DNA of 64,000 nt from Pseudoselenomonas ruminantium (GTDB lineage: Bacteria > Bacillota > Negativicutes > Selenomonadales > Selenomonadaceae): the NCBI GenBank assembly GCA_015058625.1, contig SVCA01000012.1, positions 1 through 64,000 of the forward strand, in the 5' to 3' direction. Below, in pieces: positions 50,689-58,214 of this stretch. Each line of letters opens with the position of its first letter. Within the stretch, counting starts at the first letter, position 1. The position numbers and the translations under genes were made by a program. Under the pieces are notes generated by a model that saw only the letters and a list, made by a program, of their open reading frames with translations, searched no databases and was not told where the DNA came from.

Positions 50689-51665
50689 GAATTGCGTTAG
50701 CTTTGACGGTGACCCTGCTGACCTTTGCCCTGCTAATGATGCTTATCCGCATCAAGATGCGGCAGCATAAAGATTTGGTCAATCGCATGGAATACTTTTC
50801 CGGCACGGCGGTACGCCTGCGTCAGCAGGAACTGCGCGGCGTGCGCACCGCTGTGGTGGCTAAGGACAGATTCCGTGAGTTCGTGCGGCGGGCGGGGCTT
50901 TTCGTCCAACGCCTCCAACATCGCGGCAACAGCATGGACTTCAAAATGCAGCAGGCGGACTGGCCGCTCTTAGGTTCTGAATTTGAAGTAATGCTGGCCA
51001 TCTTTGGCGCTATCTGTGCTGTGATTGCTCTGGCCGCGACCTTGGAACCGCTGATGGCCTTGCTGGCCTTCGCGGGCGGCGTGCTGGCAGGTTTACTGTT
51101 TTTGAATATCTACATCAAACGGCGGCAAAAAGCCTTCACCACTCAGCTGGGCGACATGCTTACCATGGTGGCCAATGCCCTGCGGGCAGGCTTTAGCTTT
51201 ATGCAGGCCTTTGAACTGATTGCCCGGGAGATGGATGCTCCCATCGGGCGGGAAGTACAGAAGGTTGTAAATGAAGTAAACTTAGGTGCTACTTTGGAAA
51301 CCGCCTTTGAAAATATGCAAAAGCGTGTAGATAGCCCTGACTTTGAATTAGTCGTAACGGCGGTTCTTATTCAGCGGCAGGTGGGTGGTAACTTGGCACA
51401 GATTTTGGATACTATCAGCGAGACGATTCAGGAACGAATTCGTATGCGGCGGGAAGTTATGGCATTGACCGCACAAGGGAGAATGTCAGGCATTGTTTTG
51501 GGTATTTTGCCCATTGCTTTGGGAGCTTTTCTGGCAACCGTAAGCCCTGAGTATATGCGTCCGCTTTTCGAAGAACCTATGGGAAGAATGGCTATTGTCA
51601 TAGCCATTATAATGGAAATCATCGGTTTTGTGGTTATCCGCAAGATTGTTGATATAAAAGTCTAA
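50685..51665 (+). CDS. tadB: Tad inner-membrane protein TadB (T2SS-F family)
   Basis: Membrane protein of 326 residues: an N-terminal segment (about 2-22), two segments around 95-145, and a T2SSF domain (about 165-290) with the family pattern TQLGDMLTMVANALRAGFSFMQAFELIAREM, then two C-terminal segments. It forms the platform under the pilus with TadC. Unlike the common order tadA-tadB-tadC, here tadB precedes flp while tadA and tadC follow tadE. The start overlaps the cpaE stop by 4 nt. Confidence 0.9.
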   Translation: MRIALALTVTLLTFALLMMLIRIKMRQHKDLVNRMEYFSGTAVRLRQQELRGVRTAVVAKDRFREFVRRAGLFVQRLQHRGNSMDFKMQQADWPLLGSEFEVMLAIFGAICAVIALAATLEPLMALLAFAGGVLAGLLFLNIYIKRRQKAFTTQLGDMLTMVANALRAGFSFMQAFELIAREMDAPIGREVQKVVNEVNLGATLETAFENMQKRVDSPDFELVVTAVLIQRQVGGNLAQILDTISETIQERIRMRREVMALTAQGRMSGIVLGILPIALGAFLATVSPEYMRPLFEEPMGRMAIVIAIIMEIIGFVVIRKIVDIKV

Positions 51666-51729
51666 GTATGTAAATCCTTGGGGATTTTACATAAATAATT
51701 ATTTTTTTCTATTTAGGGAGGATTTTAGA

Positions 51730-51930
51730 ATGAAGGAAATCATCGAGTATCTGAAGGCACGTTACCTCAATGAAAAGGCACAGGGCATGGTGGAATATGC
51801 ACTGATTGTTGCTTTTATTGTGGGTGTAGCAGCTATTGTATTTGGTGCAAATTCAACAGATGATGGTAGCTTTACTGCAGCTGTAAAGGGCGGTTTCAAA
51901 AAGGCTTCAGATGCGATTAGCAAAATCTAA
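51730..51930 (+). CDS. flp: Flp/Fap-type pilin
   Basis: Pilin of 66 residues. A short basic leader precedes the class IVb core QGMVEYALIVAFIVGVAAIVF with the Glu-Tyr pair at positions 5-6 of the mature chain if cleaved before QGMVEY. That puts Ala rather than Gly at -1, a mild deviation for A24 peptidases. The mature protein is about 48 residues with a hydrophobic helix and an Asp/Gly/Lys tail. RBS AGGGAGG lies upstream. The 64-nt gap before it, with its own strong ribosome site, could allow separate expression of this abundant subunit. Confidence 0.93.
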   Translation: MKEIIEYLKARYLNEKAQGMVEYALIVAFIVGVAAIVFGANSTDDGSFTAAVKGGFKKASDAISKI

Positions 51931-51969
51931 TAATTGTTAGGTAGTATTAAATAAAGGAGGATGACGGAA

Positions 51970-52452
51970 ATGAAATTAATGCAGAAAGGTCAAAGCATGG
52001 TGGAGTTTGCCGTCATCTTTCCTTTTTTTATGTTTTTGATTATGTCGCTAACTTATTTTGGGTTGGCTTTTGCAGATTATCTACAGCTTAACAATATTGC
52101 TAGAAGCAGTGCCAGAGAGGCACTTAATTATACCAATATAACAGAAGCGGATGCTAAGAGTAAAGATGATAAGACCTTAAACAAATCCTTACAAAAGAAT
52201 TACAACAAGATAATAGAAAAATACAGTAAACAAAAATTGATTTCTGATATGTATAATTGGGGGGATAAATCCAGCCAATTTGATATAACCTATAAGAATG
52301 AAAATGTAACTGTGACGATTAAAGCACCGTTGAAAAAAGATACTAATTCTTTGCCTGCGATTATGGACAGGTTAGCGAATAGTAATGTCAGTGACAGCGG
52401 AACTTTTGATATAAATATTAAATACACAATGTATAGTGGAACAACGAAGTAA
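51970..52452 (+). CDS. tadE: TadE-like pseudopilin
   Basis: Protein of 160 residues with a short leader and a class IV prepilin-like site: MKLMQKG, then QSMVEFAVIFPFFMFLIMSLTYFGLAF, with Gly at -1, and Glu-Phe at +5/+6. The rest is a Lys/Asn/Ser-rich extracytoplasmic domain. The ATG at 51961 touches the GGAGG, so the ATG at 51970 (9 nt away) is the likely start. TadE pseudopilins are needed for Flp fibre formation. Codon use is more AT-rich than upstream genes. Confidence 0.85.
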   Translation: MKLMQKGQSMVEFAVIFPFFMFLIMSLTYFGLAFADYLQLNNIARSSAREALNYTNITEADAKSKDDKTLNKSLQKNYNKIIEKYSKQKLISDMYNWGDKSSQFDITYKNENVTVTIKAPLKKDTNSLPAIMDRLANSNVSDSGTFDINIKYTMYSGTTK

Positions 52453-52472
52453 TAAATAGGAGTGAGTATACG

Positions 52473-53882
52473 ATGTCATTATTGGCTCGTCTGGGACGGA
52501 TTGATGGGAAGAATAAACAGATAAAGATATTTGCTTCCCATGATGAAAGCCAGGATACTGTAGAAGAAAGTTCCTATCAGGCAATTAAACATCGTATTCA
52601 TCAGCTGATTGTGGATGATATGACCCCGGAGGAGCAACGGATACTATCTGCTGCGAATCATGATTCACGTCAGATTGAAGCGGTTATTTATAAATATTGC
52701 CAGCAGGTTATTGAAAACGAGCCGTATGCTGTGCCACGTGGATATATTCCCCAGCTGGTAGCAGATATCCGTGACGAGATGCTGGGTTTAGGCCCCATTC
52801 AGTCTCTGCTGAACGACGATTCCATTACGGAAGTAATGGTGAATGGCCCGCATAAGGTATTTGTAGAGCGCTTGGGCAAATTGGAATTGACCGATGTGAA
52901 ATTCCATGATAATGCTCATTTATTAAATATCATTGAACGTATTTTGACTCCGCTTGGACGCCGGATTGACGAGTCATCTCCGTTGGTGGATGCCCGTTTA
53001 GAGGATGGTTCTCGTGTGAACATCATCATCCCGCCGCTGTCCTTGGTGGGGCCAGCGGTTACCATTCGTAAATTCTCCAAGAAGCCATTGACCGTGGAGA
53101 ATTTGATTTCTTTTGGGACTATTGATGAAAAGATGGCAAAGTTTTTGCAAGCCTGTGTCAAGGCGCGGGTTAATATCTTAGTGTCCGGCGGTACTGGTTC
53201 AGGTAAGACCACGACATTGAATGTCGTTTCTTCCTTTATTCCCCAGCGGGAACGTATTGTTACTATCGAAGATGCGGCAGAATTGCGTCTGCAGCAGGAA
53301 AATGTGGTGACTTTGGAATCCCGCCCGGCAAATATCGAGGGCAAAGGGCAGATTTCTATCCGTGATTTGGTGCGCAATGCGCTGCGTATGCGCCCGGACA
53401 GAATTATCGTGGGCGAGGTACGCTCCGGCGAGGCACTTGATATGTTGCAGGCTATGAATACAGGCCATGATGGTTCATTGACTACGGCACATGCCAATAG
53501 TCCCCGTGATGCGTTGTCACGTTTGGAAACCATGGTGCTGATGAGTGGCTTGGAACTGCCGGTAAGAGCTATCCGTGAGCAGATTTCCTCGGCTATTGAC
53601 TTAATCGTTCATCAGTCTCGTCTCCGCGATGGCAGTCGTAAGATTACCCATATTACAGAAGTTCAGCACATGGAAGGTAATACCATTACTACGCAGGATA
53701 TTTTCCGTTACGAACAGACGGGCTTTGATGATGTAGGCAAGGCAATCGGACATTTTGTGCCTACGGGGTTACAGCCCAGCTTTATGGACAAATTTGAACT
53801 CAATGGCGTGGAACTGCCGGAGAACTTCTTTATGCCGGAGGGCAGAACAATGGAAGCATATAAAAGGAGTGCAATGAGATGA
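52473..53882 (+). CDS. cpaF: Tad secretion ATPase TadA/CpaF
   Basis: Hexameric T2SS-E family ATPase of 469 residues powering pilus assembly. An N-terminal helical domain (about 35-130, ending GLGPIQSLLNDDSITEVMVNGP) precedes the motor: Walker A GGTGSGKTTTLN near 239, Asp box ERIVTIEDAAELRL near 255, Walker B DRIIVGEVRSGEALDMLQAMNTGHDGS near 310, and His box TAHANS near 338. Length and motifs are standard. It follows tadE by 20 nt and overlaps tadC by 4 nt. Confidence 0.95.
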   Translation: MSLLARLGRIDGKNKQIKIFASHDESQDTVEESSYQAIKHRIHQLIVDDMTPEEQRILSAANHDSRQIEAVIYKYCQQVIENEPYAVPRGYIPQLVADIRDEMLGLGPIQSLLNDDSITEVMVNGPHKVFVERLGKLELTDVKFHDNAHLLNIIERILTPLGRRIDESSPLVDARLEDGSRVNIIIPPLSLVGPAVTIRKFSKKPLTVENLISFGTIDEKMAKFLQACVKARVNILVSGGTGSGKTTTLNVVSSFIPQRERIVTIEDAAELRLQQENVVTLESRPANIEGKGQISIRDLVRNALRMRPDRIIVGEVRSGEALDMLQAMNTGHDGSLTTAHANSPRDALSRLETMVLMSGLELPVRAIREQISSAIDLIVHQSRLRDGSRKITHITEVQHMEGNTITTQDIFRYEQTGFDDVGKAIGHFVPTGLQPSFMDKFELNGVELPENFFMPEGRTMEAYKRSAMR

Positions 53883-54823
53883 TGGTTTTTCTGTTCTCTT
53901 TGTCCTGTTCTTTGGTCGTTTTTCTGTTTTTTTACGGTTTTATTGCCAAAAAGGTTCGTCCGCAATCGCAGGTTCATCAGCGTTTATTAAGTATTCAGAA
54001 TGGCAATGTCACAGCAGAACGCAAGAAAGAAAAAGCAAAGGGGCATCGCAAACTCGGTGATATTCCTTTTGTAGAGCGTGTAGTCAGGCCATTTTCCCAG
54101 TATGTGGAGCAAGGTGTCAGCCGTCTCGCTCCGAAACAGTTGAGCAAGCTGATTGGTGACCGTATCAATATGGCTGGGAAGGCCAATCAATGGTCAGTCA
54201 ATGAGTTTATCGCCGCTTCGCTTTTGGGATTTATTATGATGAGCGGTTTGATGATAATGATGATGTCAAACAGTTCTGCGTATAAGTTTATACAGCAGGT
54301 TATATTTACCTTGTTGTTCGGTGTTATGGGCGGCTTGATGTCGGCACTGCTATTGAATATCGCCATAAAAAAGCGGAAGGCAGTAATCCAGCGCCAGCTG
54401 CCGGAAGTCTTGGACTTACTTTGTGTCAGCGTGCAGGCGGGGCTGTCCTTTGATGCATCTCTGCGCAAAATCGTGGCCCGTATGAAAGGCCCCTTTGTGG
54501 ATGAATGCCGCCGGATGCAGGAAGATATTCAGATGGGCATGGTGCGGCGAACCGCTATGCATAATGTAGCCAAGCGCTGCCAGATACAGGATGTTTCCTT
54601 ATTTATGACTTCGTTGATTCAGGCAGAACGACTGGGAACCAGCATGAGCAAGACCTTGAAGAATCAGGCTGATAACATTCGTGAGCGCCGCCGTCAGTAT
54701 GTGAAGGCCGAGGCTATGAAAGCACCGGTAAAGATTATCTTCCCTTTGGTTATCTTCATCTTTCCCGCGTTGTTCGTTATCGCGTTGATTCCTTCCATCC
54801 TATCTTTTATGAAAAATATGTAA
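53879..54823 (+). CDS. tadC: Tad inner-membrane protein TadC (T2SS-F family)
   Basis: Membrane protein of 314 residues paralogous to TadB: N-terminal segment (about 2-24), two segments near 105-165, T2SSF domain (about 170-290; RQLPEVLDLLCVSVQAGLSFDASLRKIVARMKG) and a final segment (PLVIFIFPALFVIALIP). With TadB it makes the inner-membrane platform. Start overlaps the cpaF stop (ATGATG; the second ATG is equally possible). Confidence 0.9.
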   Translation: MMVFLFSLSCSLVVFLFFYGFIAKKVRPQSQVHQRLLSIQNGNVTAERKKEKAKGHRKLGDIPFVERVVRPFSQYVEQGVSRLAPKQLSKLIGDRINMAGKANQWSVNEFIAASLLGFIMMSGLMIMMMSNSSAYKFIQQVIFTLLFGVMGGLMSALLLNIAIKKRKAVIQRQLPEVLDLLCVSVQAGLSFDASLRKIVARMKGPFVDECRRMQEDIQMGMVRRTAMHNVAKRCQIQDVSLFMTSLIQAERLGTSMSKTLKNQADNIRERRRQYVKAEAMKAPVKIIFPLVIFIFPALFVIALIPSILSFMKNM

Positions 54824-54857
54824 TAAAACAGTAGAAATTATCATTGCAGGAGGACTC

Positions 54858-56069
54858 ATGAAGATGAATCGAGGTTACAGCCAGCGTGGAGCCTTTTTAG
54901 TCTTGGTAGCATTCTTGTTGCCACTGATAATGGCTATGTTAGGCTTTGTCGTAGACTTCGGCAATGTCTATTGGCATAAGTCTGTATTGCAGAATTGCGC
55001 TGATGCGTCAGCTTTAGGTGGAGCTAAGGCTGGTGATGTTGGCAAGGCGTTTAATAAAGGTAAGGCCGATGGGATGGCCGATAAGCTGCTGGCTGTCAAT
55101 AAGCGCTATGACAGTAAGAAAAAGAGCTATCAATATCTTGGCAGTAAGAATGACCCCAAGAATACACATTACTATGTGGTGACATTGACCGAAAATGTGC
55201 CCATGTTTTTTTTGAAGTATTTTGGCTACAAGGAAATGGAAATAGAGGCTTCATGTAATGTCAAGATACACAAGACAGGTTCTGGTGGTTTTCCTTTATT
55301 TGACAATTTGATAACTTTTAGTAAGCGACTGTATGTGGTTAATTCAGATGACAAAACTTTCAAAGGAAATATAATTCATACAGAAAAAGATGTAGTGACA
55401 GATGTTGCTGGCTATTATGAGTATTATCAGGATGGACATAGAGAAGAAATGGCCAGGGATAAGGCTCGTTTACATACCCCTGATGGTTCAATTTGGCCTA
55501 ATGACTCTAGTTATTATAAAAATGAGTATGCAGTTGGTTTAGATGCACCGCAAAATAAGGAACTAAGGGAATATATAGAAGGACTAAGGAAAGATACCCC
55601 ACAGACTCCAATGGTGAACACCCAAACTGTAACGACAGATATGCTAAAGCAATCGGTAACCTATATTTATGATAATGATCCAAACAAACGGCGTGTTAGC
55701 GAGATAAATATTGACAAAGATTTTGATAAGAATCCCAATAATACCCATGTGTTAATTATTACAGATGGCGCTGTGAATTTGAAATTTAATAGTGACGTGA
55801 CCAGTAAGTTATTTATTATCAATTTAAGTTCGGAGCAATTTGCTATATCTGGTGGTGGCAAGGTGCATGCGACAATCTATGCACCAAATACCGTTAGTAT
55901 TGTATGGAATGTCAACAACTTGGAGTTTTATGGTTCTATTGCTGCCCCCAATATTGAACTTCAAGGTTCAAAAGGTTCATTTATCCATGAGTCCCCTAAT
56001 ATCTCTGGTGGTGCTGTTAGCAGCAATAGTTCGATGTCCTTGGCGGATGATGCGGATATTGAGTGGTAG
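54858..56069 (+). CDS. TadG-like pilus assembly protein
   Basis: Protein of 403 residues. The N-terminal TadE/TadG-type hydrophobic segment (SQRGAFLVLVAFLLPLIMAMLGFVVDFGNVYWHKSVLQNCADASALGGAKAG, about 9-60) is typical. The remaining 340 residues form an extracytoplasmic domain without clear von Willebrand signature. It includes repetitive beta-like segments near the end (KLFIINLSSEQFAISGGGKVHATIYAPNT), resembling the polymer-like C-terminal domains of some TadG relatives. Last gene of the tad operon; AGGAGG upstream. The C-terminal half is more AT-rich and probably variable. Confidence 0.8.
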   Translation: MKMNRGYSQRGAFLVLVAFLLPLIMAMLGFVVDFGNVYWHKSVLQNCADASALGGAKAGDVGKAFNKGKADGMADKLLAVNKRYDSKKKSYQYLGSKNDPKNTHYYVVTLTENVPMFFLKYFGYKEMEIEASCNVKIHKTGSGGFPLFDNLITFSKRLYVVNSDDKTFKGNIIHTEKDVVTDVAGYYEYYQDGHREEMARDKARLHTPDGSIWPNDSSYYKNEYAVGLDAPQNKELREYIEGLRKDTPQTPMVNTQTVTTDMLKQSVTYIYDNDPNKRRVSEINIDKDFDKNPNNTHVLIITDGAVNLKFNSDVTSKLFIINLSSEQFAISGGGKVHATIYAPNTVSIVWNVNNLEFYGSIAAPNIELQGSKGSFIHESPNISGGAVSSNSSMSLADDADIEW

Positions 56070-56113
56070 AAAAAAGACCATTTTCGCTATTGAAGGCAAA
56101 GATGGTCTTCTAC
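56066..56113 (+). terminator. imperfect hairpin after the tad operon
   Basis: GTAGA/TCTAC and AGACCAT/ATGGTCT pair around a 20-nt loop, starting within the tadG stop region, but there is no T-run. Weak terminator or 3' stabiliser. Confidence 0.35.
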
Positions 56114-56147
56114 AAGCGTAATAAGCAATATCTGGAGGATTCTGTTT

Positions 56148-56254
56148 ATGCCTAAGTACTTCCAGTTCAAGATATGTGGTTAATTAAAGATAATTATAAG
56201 GATATGTATATCACTTGGAGTAGTAAGAGTGATAACGGATATTATGGTGAGTAA
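56148..56254 (+). pseudogene. decayed small gene after tadG
   Basis: GGAGG at 56134 and ATG at 56148 open an 11-codon frame that stops at 56183. The +1-shifted frame from about 56150 continues as a protein-like stretch (LPVQDMWLIKDNYKDMYITWSSKSDNGYY) to a stop at 56254. It looks like a frameshifted remnant of a small gene, possibly a pilus-associated one. Apart from this and the flanking hairpins, 56070-56362 shows no gene. Confidence 0.25.
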
Positions 56255-56263
56255 AATAGTAAA

Positions 56264-56311
56264 AACTCAAGAGTTCCTGACTTACAGGTCAGAAACTCTT
56301 GAGTTTTTTGT
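56264..56311 (+). terminator. strong terminator before the DUF4143 gene
   Basis: Perfect 12-bp stem AACTCAAGAGTT (56264-56275) / AACTCTTGAGTT (56294-56305) with inner pairing CCTGAC/GTCAG and six T. Ends the tad transcription unit. Confidence 0.9.
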
Positions 56312-56326
56312 ACTTTAGGATATAAT
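56299..56326 (+). promoter_or_regulatory. promoter of the DUF4143 ATPase gene
   Basis: TTGAGT (56299-56304), 16-bp spacer, consensus TATAAT (56321-56326). The -35 overlaps the terminator stem. Confidence 0.5.
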
Positions 56327-56362
56327 AGTTATAGAATATGGATATTTCGTAGGAGGTGCATT

Positions 56363-57592
56363 ATGTCTGACCTGATCAATCGTCCTGCATACTTGCAGCA
56401 GCTTATCGAGCATCGTGATGTGGAGCTGGTGAAGATAATCACAGGCATTCGGCGTTGCGGGAAGTCTTCGCTATTGGATTTGTTTCATCAATATTTGCTG
56501 GACAGCGGCGTGGAGCCACAGCAGATTATTCATATGAATCTGGAATCTCTGCGCTATCGTGACCTGACAGACTATCTGCCCTTTTATGATTATGTCAGTG
56601 AGCGGATTGCGCCTGCGGGCAAAACCTACCTGCTCTTTGATGAATTGCAGGCCGTGACGCATTGGGAGAAGGCCATAGAGTCTTTCCGCATTGATTATGA
56701 TGTGGATATATACATTACTGGTTCCAATGCGTTCCTGTTGTCAACGGAGTTTTCTACGCTGTTGTCCGGGCGGTATGTGGAAATTCCCATGTTGCCATTG
56801 TCCTTCAAGGAGTTTATCCGCTTCTACGAATTTGCTCCGTCCGTTTCTGTGGAGGAAAAGTTCCAGCGGTATCTGCAATTTGGCGGCATGCCGATTCTGA
56901 GGGAATATAAATTCAATGAAGCACGCAGCAATCAGGCGTTGGAAGGGATTTACTCCACGGTAGTTCTGCGGGACATCATGCAGCGAAGCAATCAGGTTTC
57001 CCAGAAGATACTGCAAAAGATTATGATGTTCCTTTGTTCCAATATTGGCAGTATAACTTCACCGAACAGCATAGGCAATGTTCTGTCTAATGAAGGAGAC
57101 ATACAGAGCGGCAAAGGAAAAAATATTGCAGGCCGGACTGTGGATAAATATATTTCCCTGTTGCGCAATGCCTATATCTTTTATACTGTAGGCCGTTATG
57201 ATGTGAAGGGCAAGCAGCTGCTTAGGACTATGGGCAAGAACTATATTGTTGATTTGGGGTTCCGCAATATGCTGCTTGGCTATCGTGATGCGGATAGAGG
57301 TCATATTATCGAAAATATTGTTTTCTTGGAGTTGCTGCGGCGGGATTATCGTGTATATATTGGCAAAATGGGCGATACAGAGGTAGACTTTGTGGCCGAA
57401 AAGCCTCATGATAAACTCTATATACAGGTAACGGAATCCATGCAGTCACCGGAAACCAGAGAACGAGAATTGCGTCCGCTGCGTATGATTCGCGATAATT
57501 ATGAAAAAATCGTGCTTTCTATGGATAGAAGCTATATTGATTCTTATGATGGAATTAAAGCATTGAATCTTGTGGATTGGTTGTTAGCGTAG
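56363..57592 (+). CDS. DUF4143-type AAA ATPase
   Basis: Protein of 409 residues of the archaeal/bacterial 'AAA_14 plus DUF4143' group. Walker A GIRRCGKSS is near 27, Walker B YLLFDELQAV near 94, and sensor ITGSNAFLLS near 119. The C-terminal DUF4143 region (about 200-400) includes the nuclease-like pattern GDTEVDFVAEKP near 340 of the PD-(D/E)xK-like fold. These genes are common, often mobile and of unknown role. Transcribed alone from its own promoter. Its last 38 nt overlap the convergent DUF192 gene. Confidence 0.85.
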   Translation: MSDLINRPAYLQQLIEHRDVELVKIITGIRRCGKSSLLDLFHQYLLDSGVEPQQIIHMNLESLRYRDLTDYLPFYDYVSERIAPAGKTYLLFDELQAVTHWEKAIESFRIDYDVDIYITGSNAFLLSTEFSTLLSGRYVEIPMLPLSFKEFIRFYEFAPSVSVEEKFQRYLQFGGMPILREYKFNEARSNQALEGIYSTVVLRDIMQRSNQVSQKILQKIMMFLCSNIGSITSPNSIGNVLSNEGDIQSGKGKNIAGRTVDKYISLLRNAYIFYTVGRYDVKGKQLLRTMGKNYIVDLGFRNMLLGYRDADRGHIIENIVFLELLRRDYRVYIGKMGDTEVDFVAEKPHDKLYIQVTESMQSPETRERELRPLRMIRDNYEKIVLSMDRSYIDSYDGIKALNLVDWLLA

Positions 57593-57875
57593 TTCCAATC
57601 TGTACCATGGCAGCTTCGCCTGCGCTGACTTCCACCACCCCCCATGCCTTCCAGCACCAGGCAAGCCCAATCCAAGGCTTTACGTTGCGGGCGACTTTGA
57701 GCACTTTGTAGTTCTTGTCGATGAAAATTGCGTCAATGGCAAAGCGCATAAAGCACATATGGATGCTGTTGCAGGGCGCAATGAGCAGGCCGTGGCCTGC
57801 GGGGAGGCGCTTGCGCAGCATAAGGCCCCGGAAGCGGGCGAGGAAGGTATCGGCCATTTCGATTTGTAATTGCAT
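57555..57875 (-). CDS. DUF192 family protein
   Basis: Small protein of 106 residues of the DUF192 beta-fold family. Family pattern: ADTFLARFRGLMLRKRLPAGHGLLIAPCNSIHMCFMRFAIDAIFID, then VLKVARNVKPW and VVEVSAGEA. The function is unknown. Such genes often lie next to pilus or secretion clusters in Firmicutes, here between tad and pga. No signal peptide is visible. The ribosome site is weak (GGTGAT). Confidence 0.85.
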   Translation of the reverse strand: MQLQIEMADTFLARFRGLMLRKRLPAGHGLLIAPCNSIHMCFMRFAIDAIFIDKNYKVLKVARNVKPWIGLAWCWKAWGVVEVSAGEAAMVQIGTTLTTNPQDSML

Positions 57876-57979
57876 AATATCACCGTTTTCATAAAAGTTG
57901 TCGTGTATGTTTATTATACAAGGCGGCTTTTTTTTTGTAAATTTAACGACATATATGAATAATTAGGACTAAATACCCA

Positions 57980-58007
57980 TTGAAATGATAAAAATATAGG
58001 ATATAAT
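57980..58007 (+). promoter_or_regulatory. promoter of the pga operon
   Basis: TTGAAA (57980-57985), 16-bp spacer, TATAAT (58002-58007). It predicts a leader of about 200 nt (58014-58214). The remaining 57876-58214 stretch holds no gene; a small hairpin TAGTAC/GTACTA-like pair occurs near 58146. Confidence 0.7.
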
Positions 58008-58195
58008 ATTTTCTTATATGGGTTTCTAAAAAACTTTTAATTATTGAAAATATCGTGTATGAGCTATTATGAGCGGTACGCTGGTATCATGACTGCTTTG
58101 AGCCTGTTGGTAAGGGTAGAAAACTGGGGCGAGGTACATATTTAGGTAGTACTTTAGTACTGTATTGTTCGCATGTACATGATATGAGTAAATTA

Positions 58196-58211
58196 TATGG
58201 AAGGATGGAAG
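58196..58211 (+). promoter_or_regulatory. GGA-rich ribosome-binding region of pgaA
   Basis: Three GGA triplets in a row (ATGGAAGGATGGAAG) cover the Shine-Dalgarno of pgaA. In E. coli, CsrA represses pgaA by binding GGA motifs at this position; whether a CsrA acts here is inference. Confidence 0.3.
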
Positions 58212-58214
58212 TTG

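Noticed and set aside
58014..58214. c-di-GMP riboswitch in the pga leader
   Set aside because: No GEMM-like core motif seen in the 200-nt leader.
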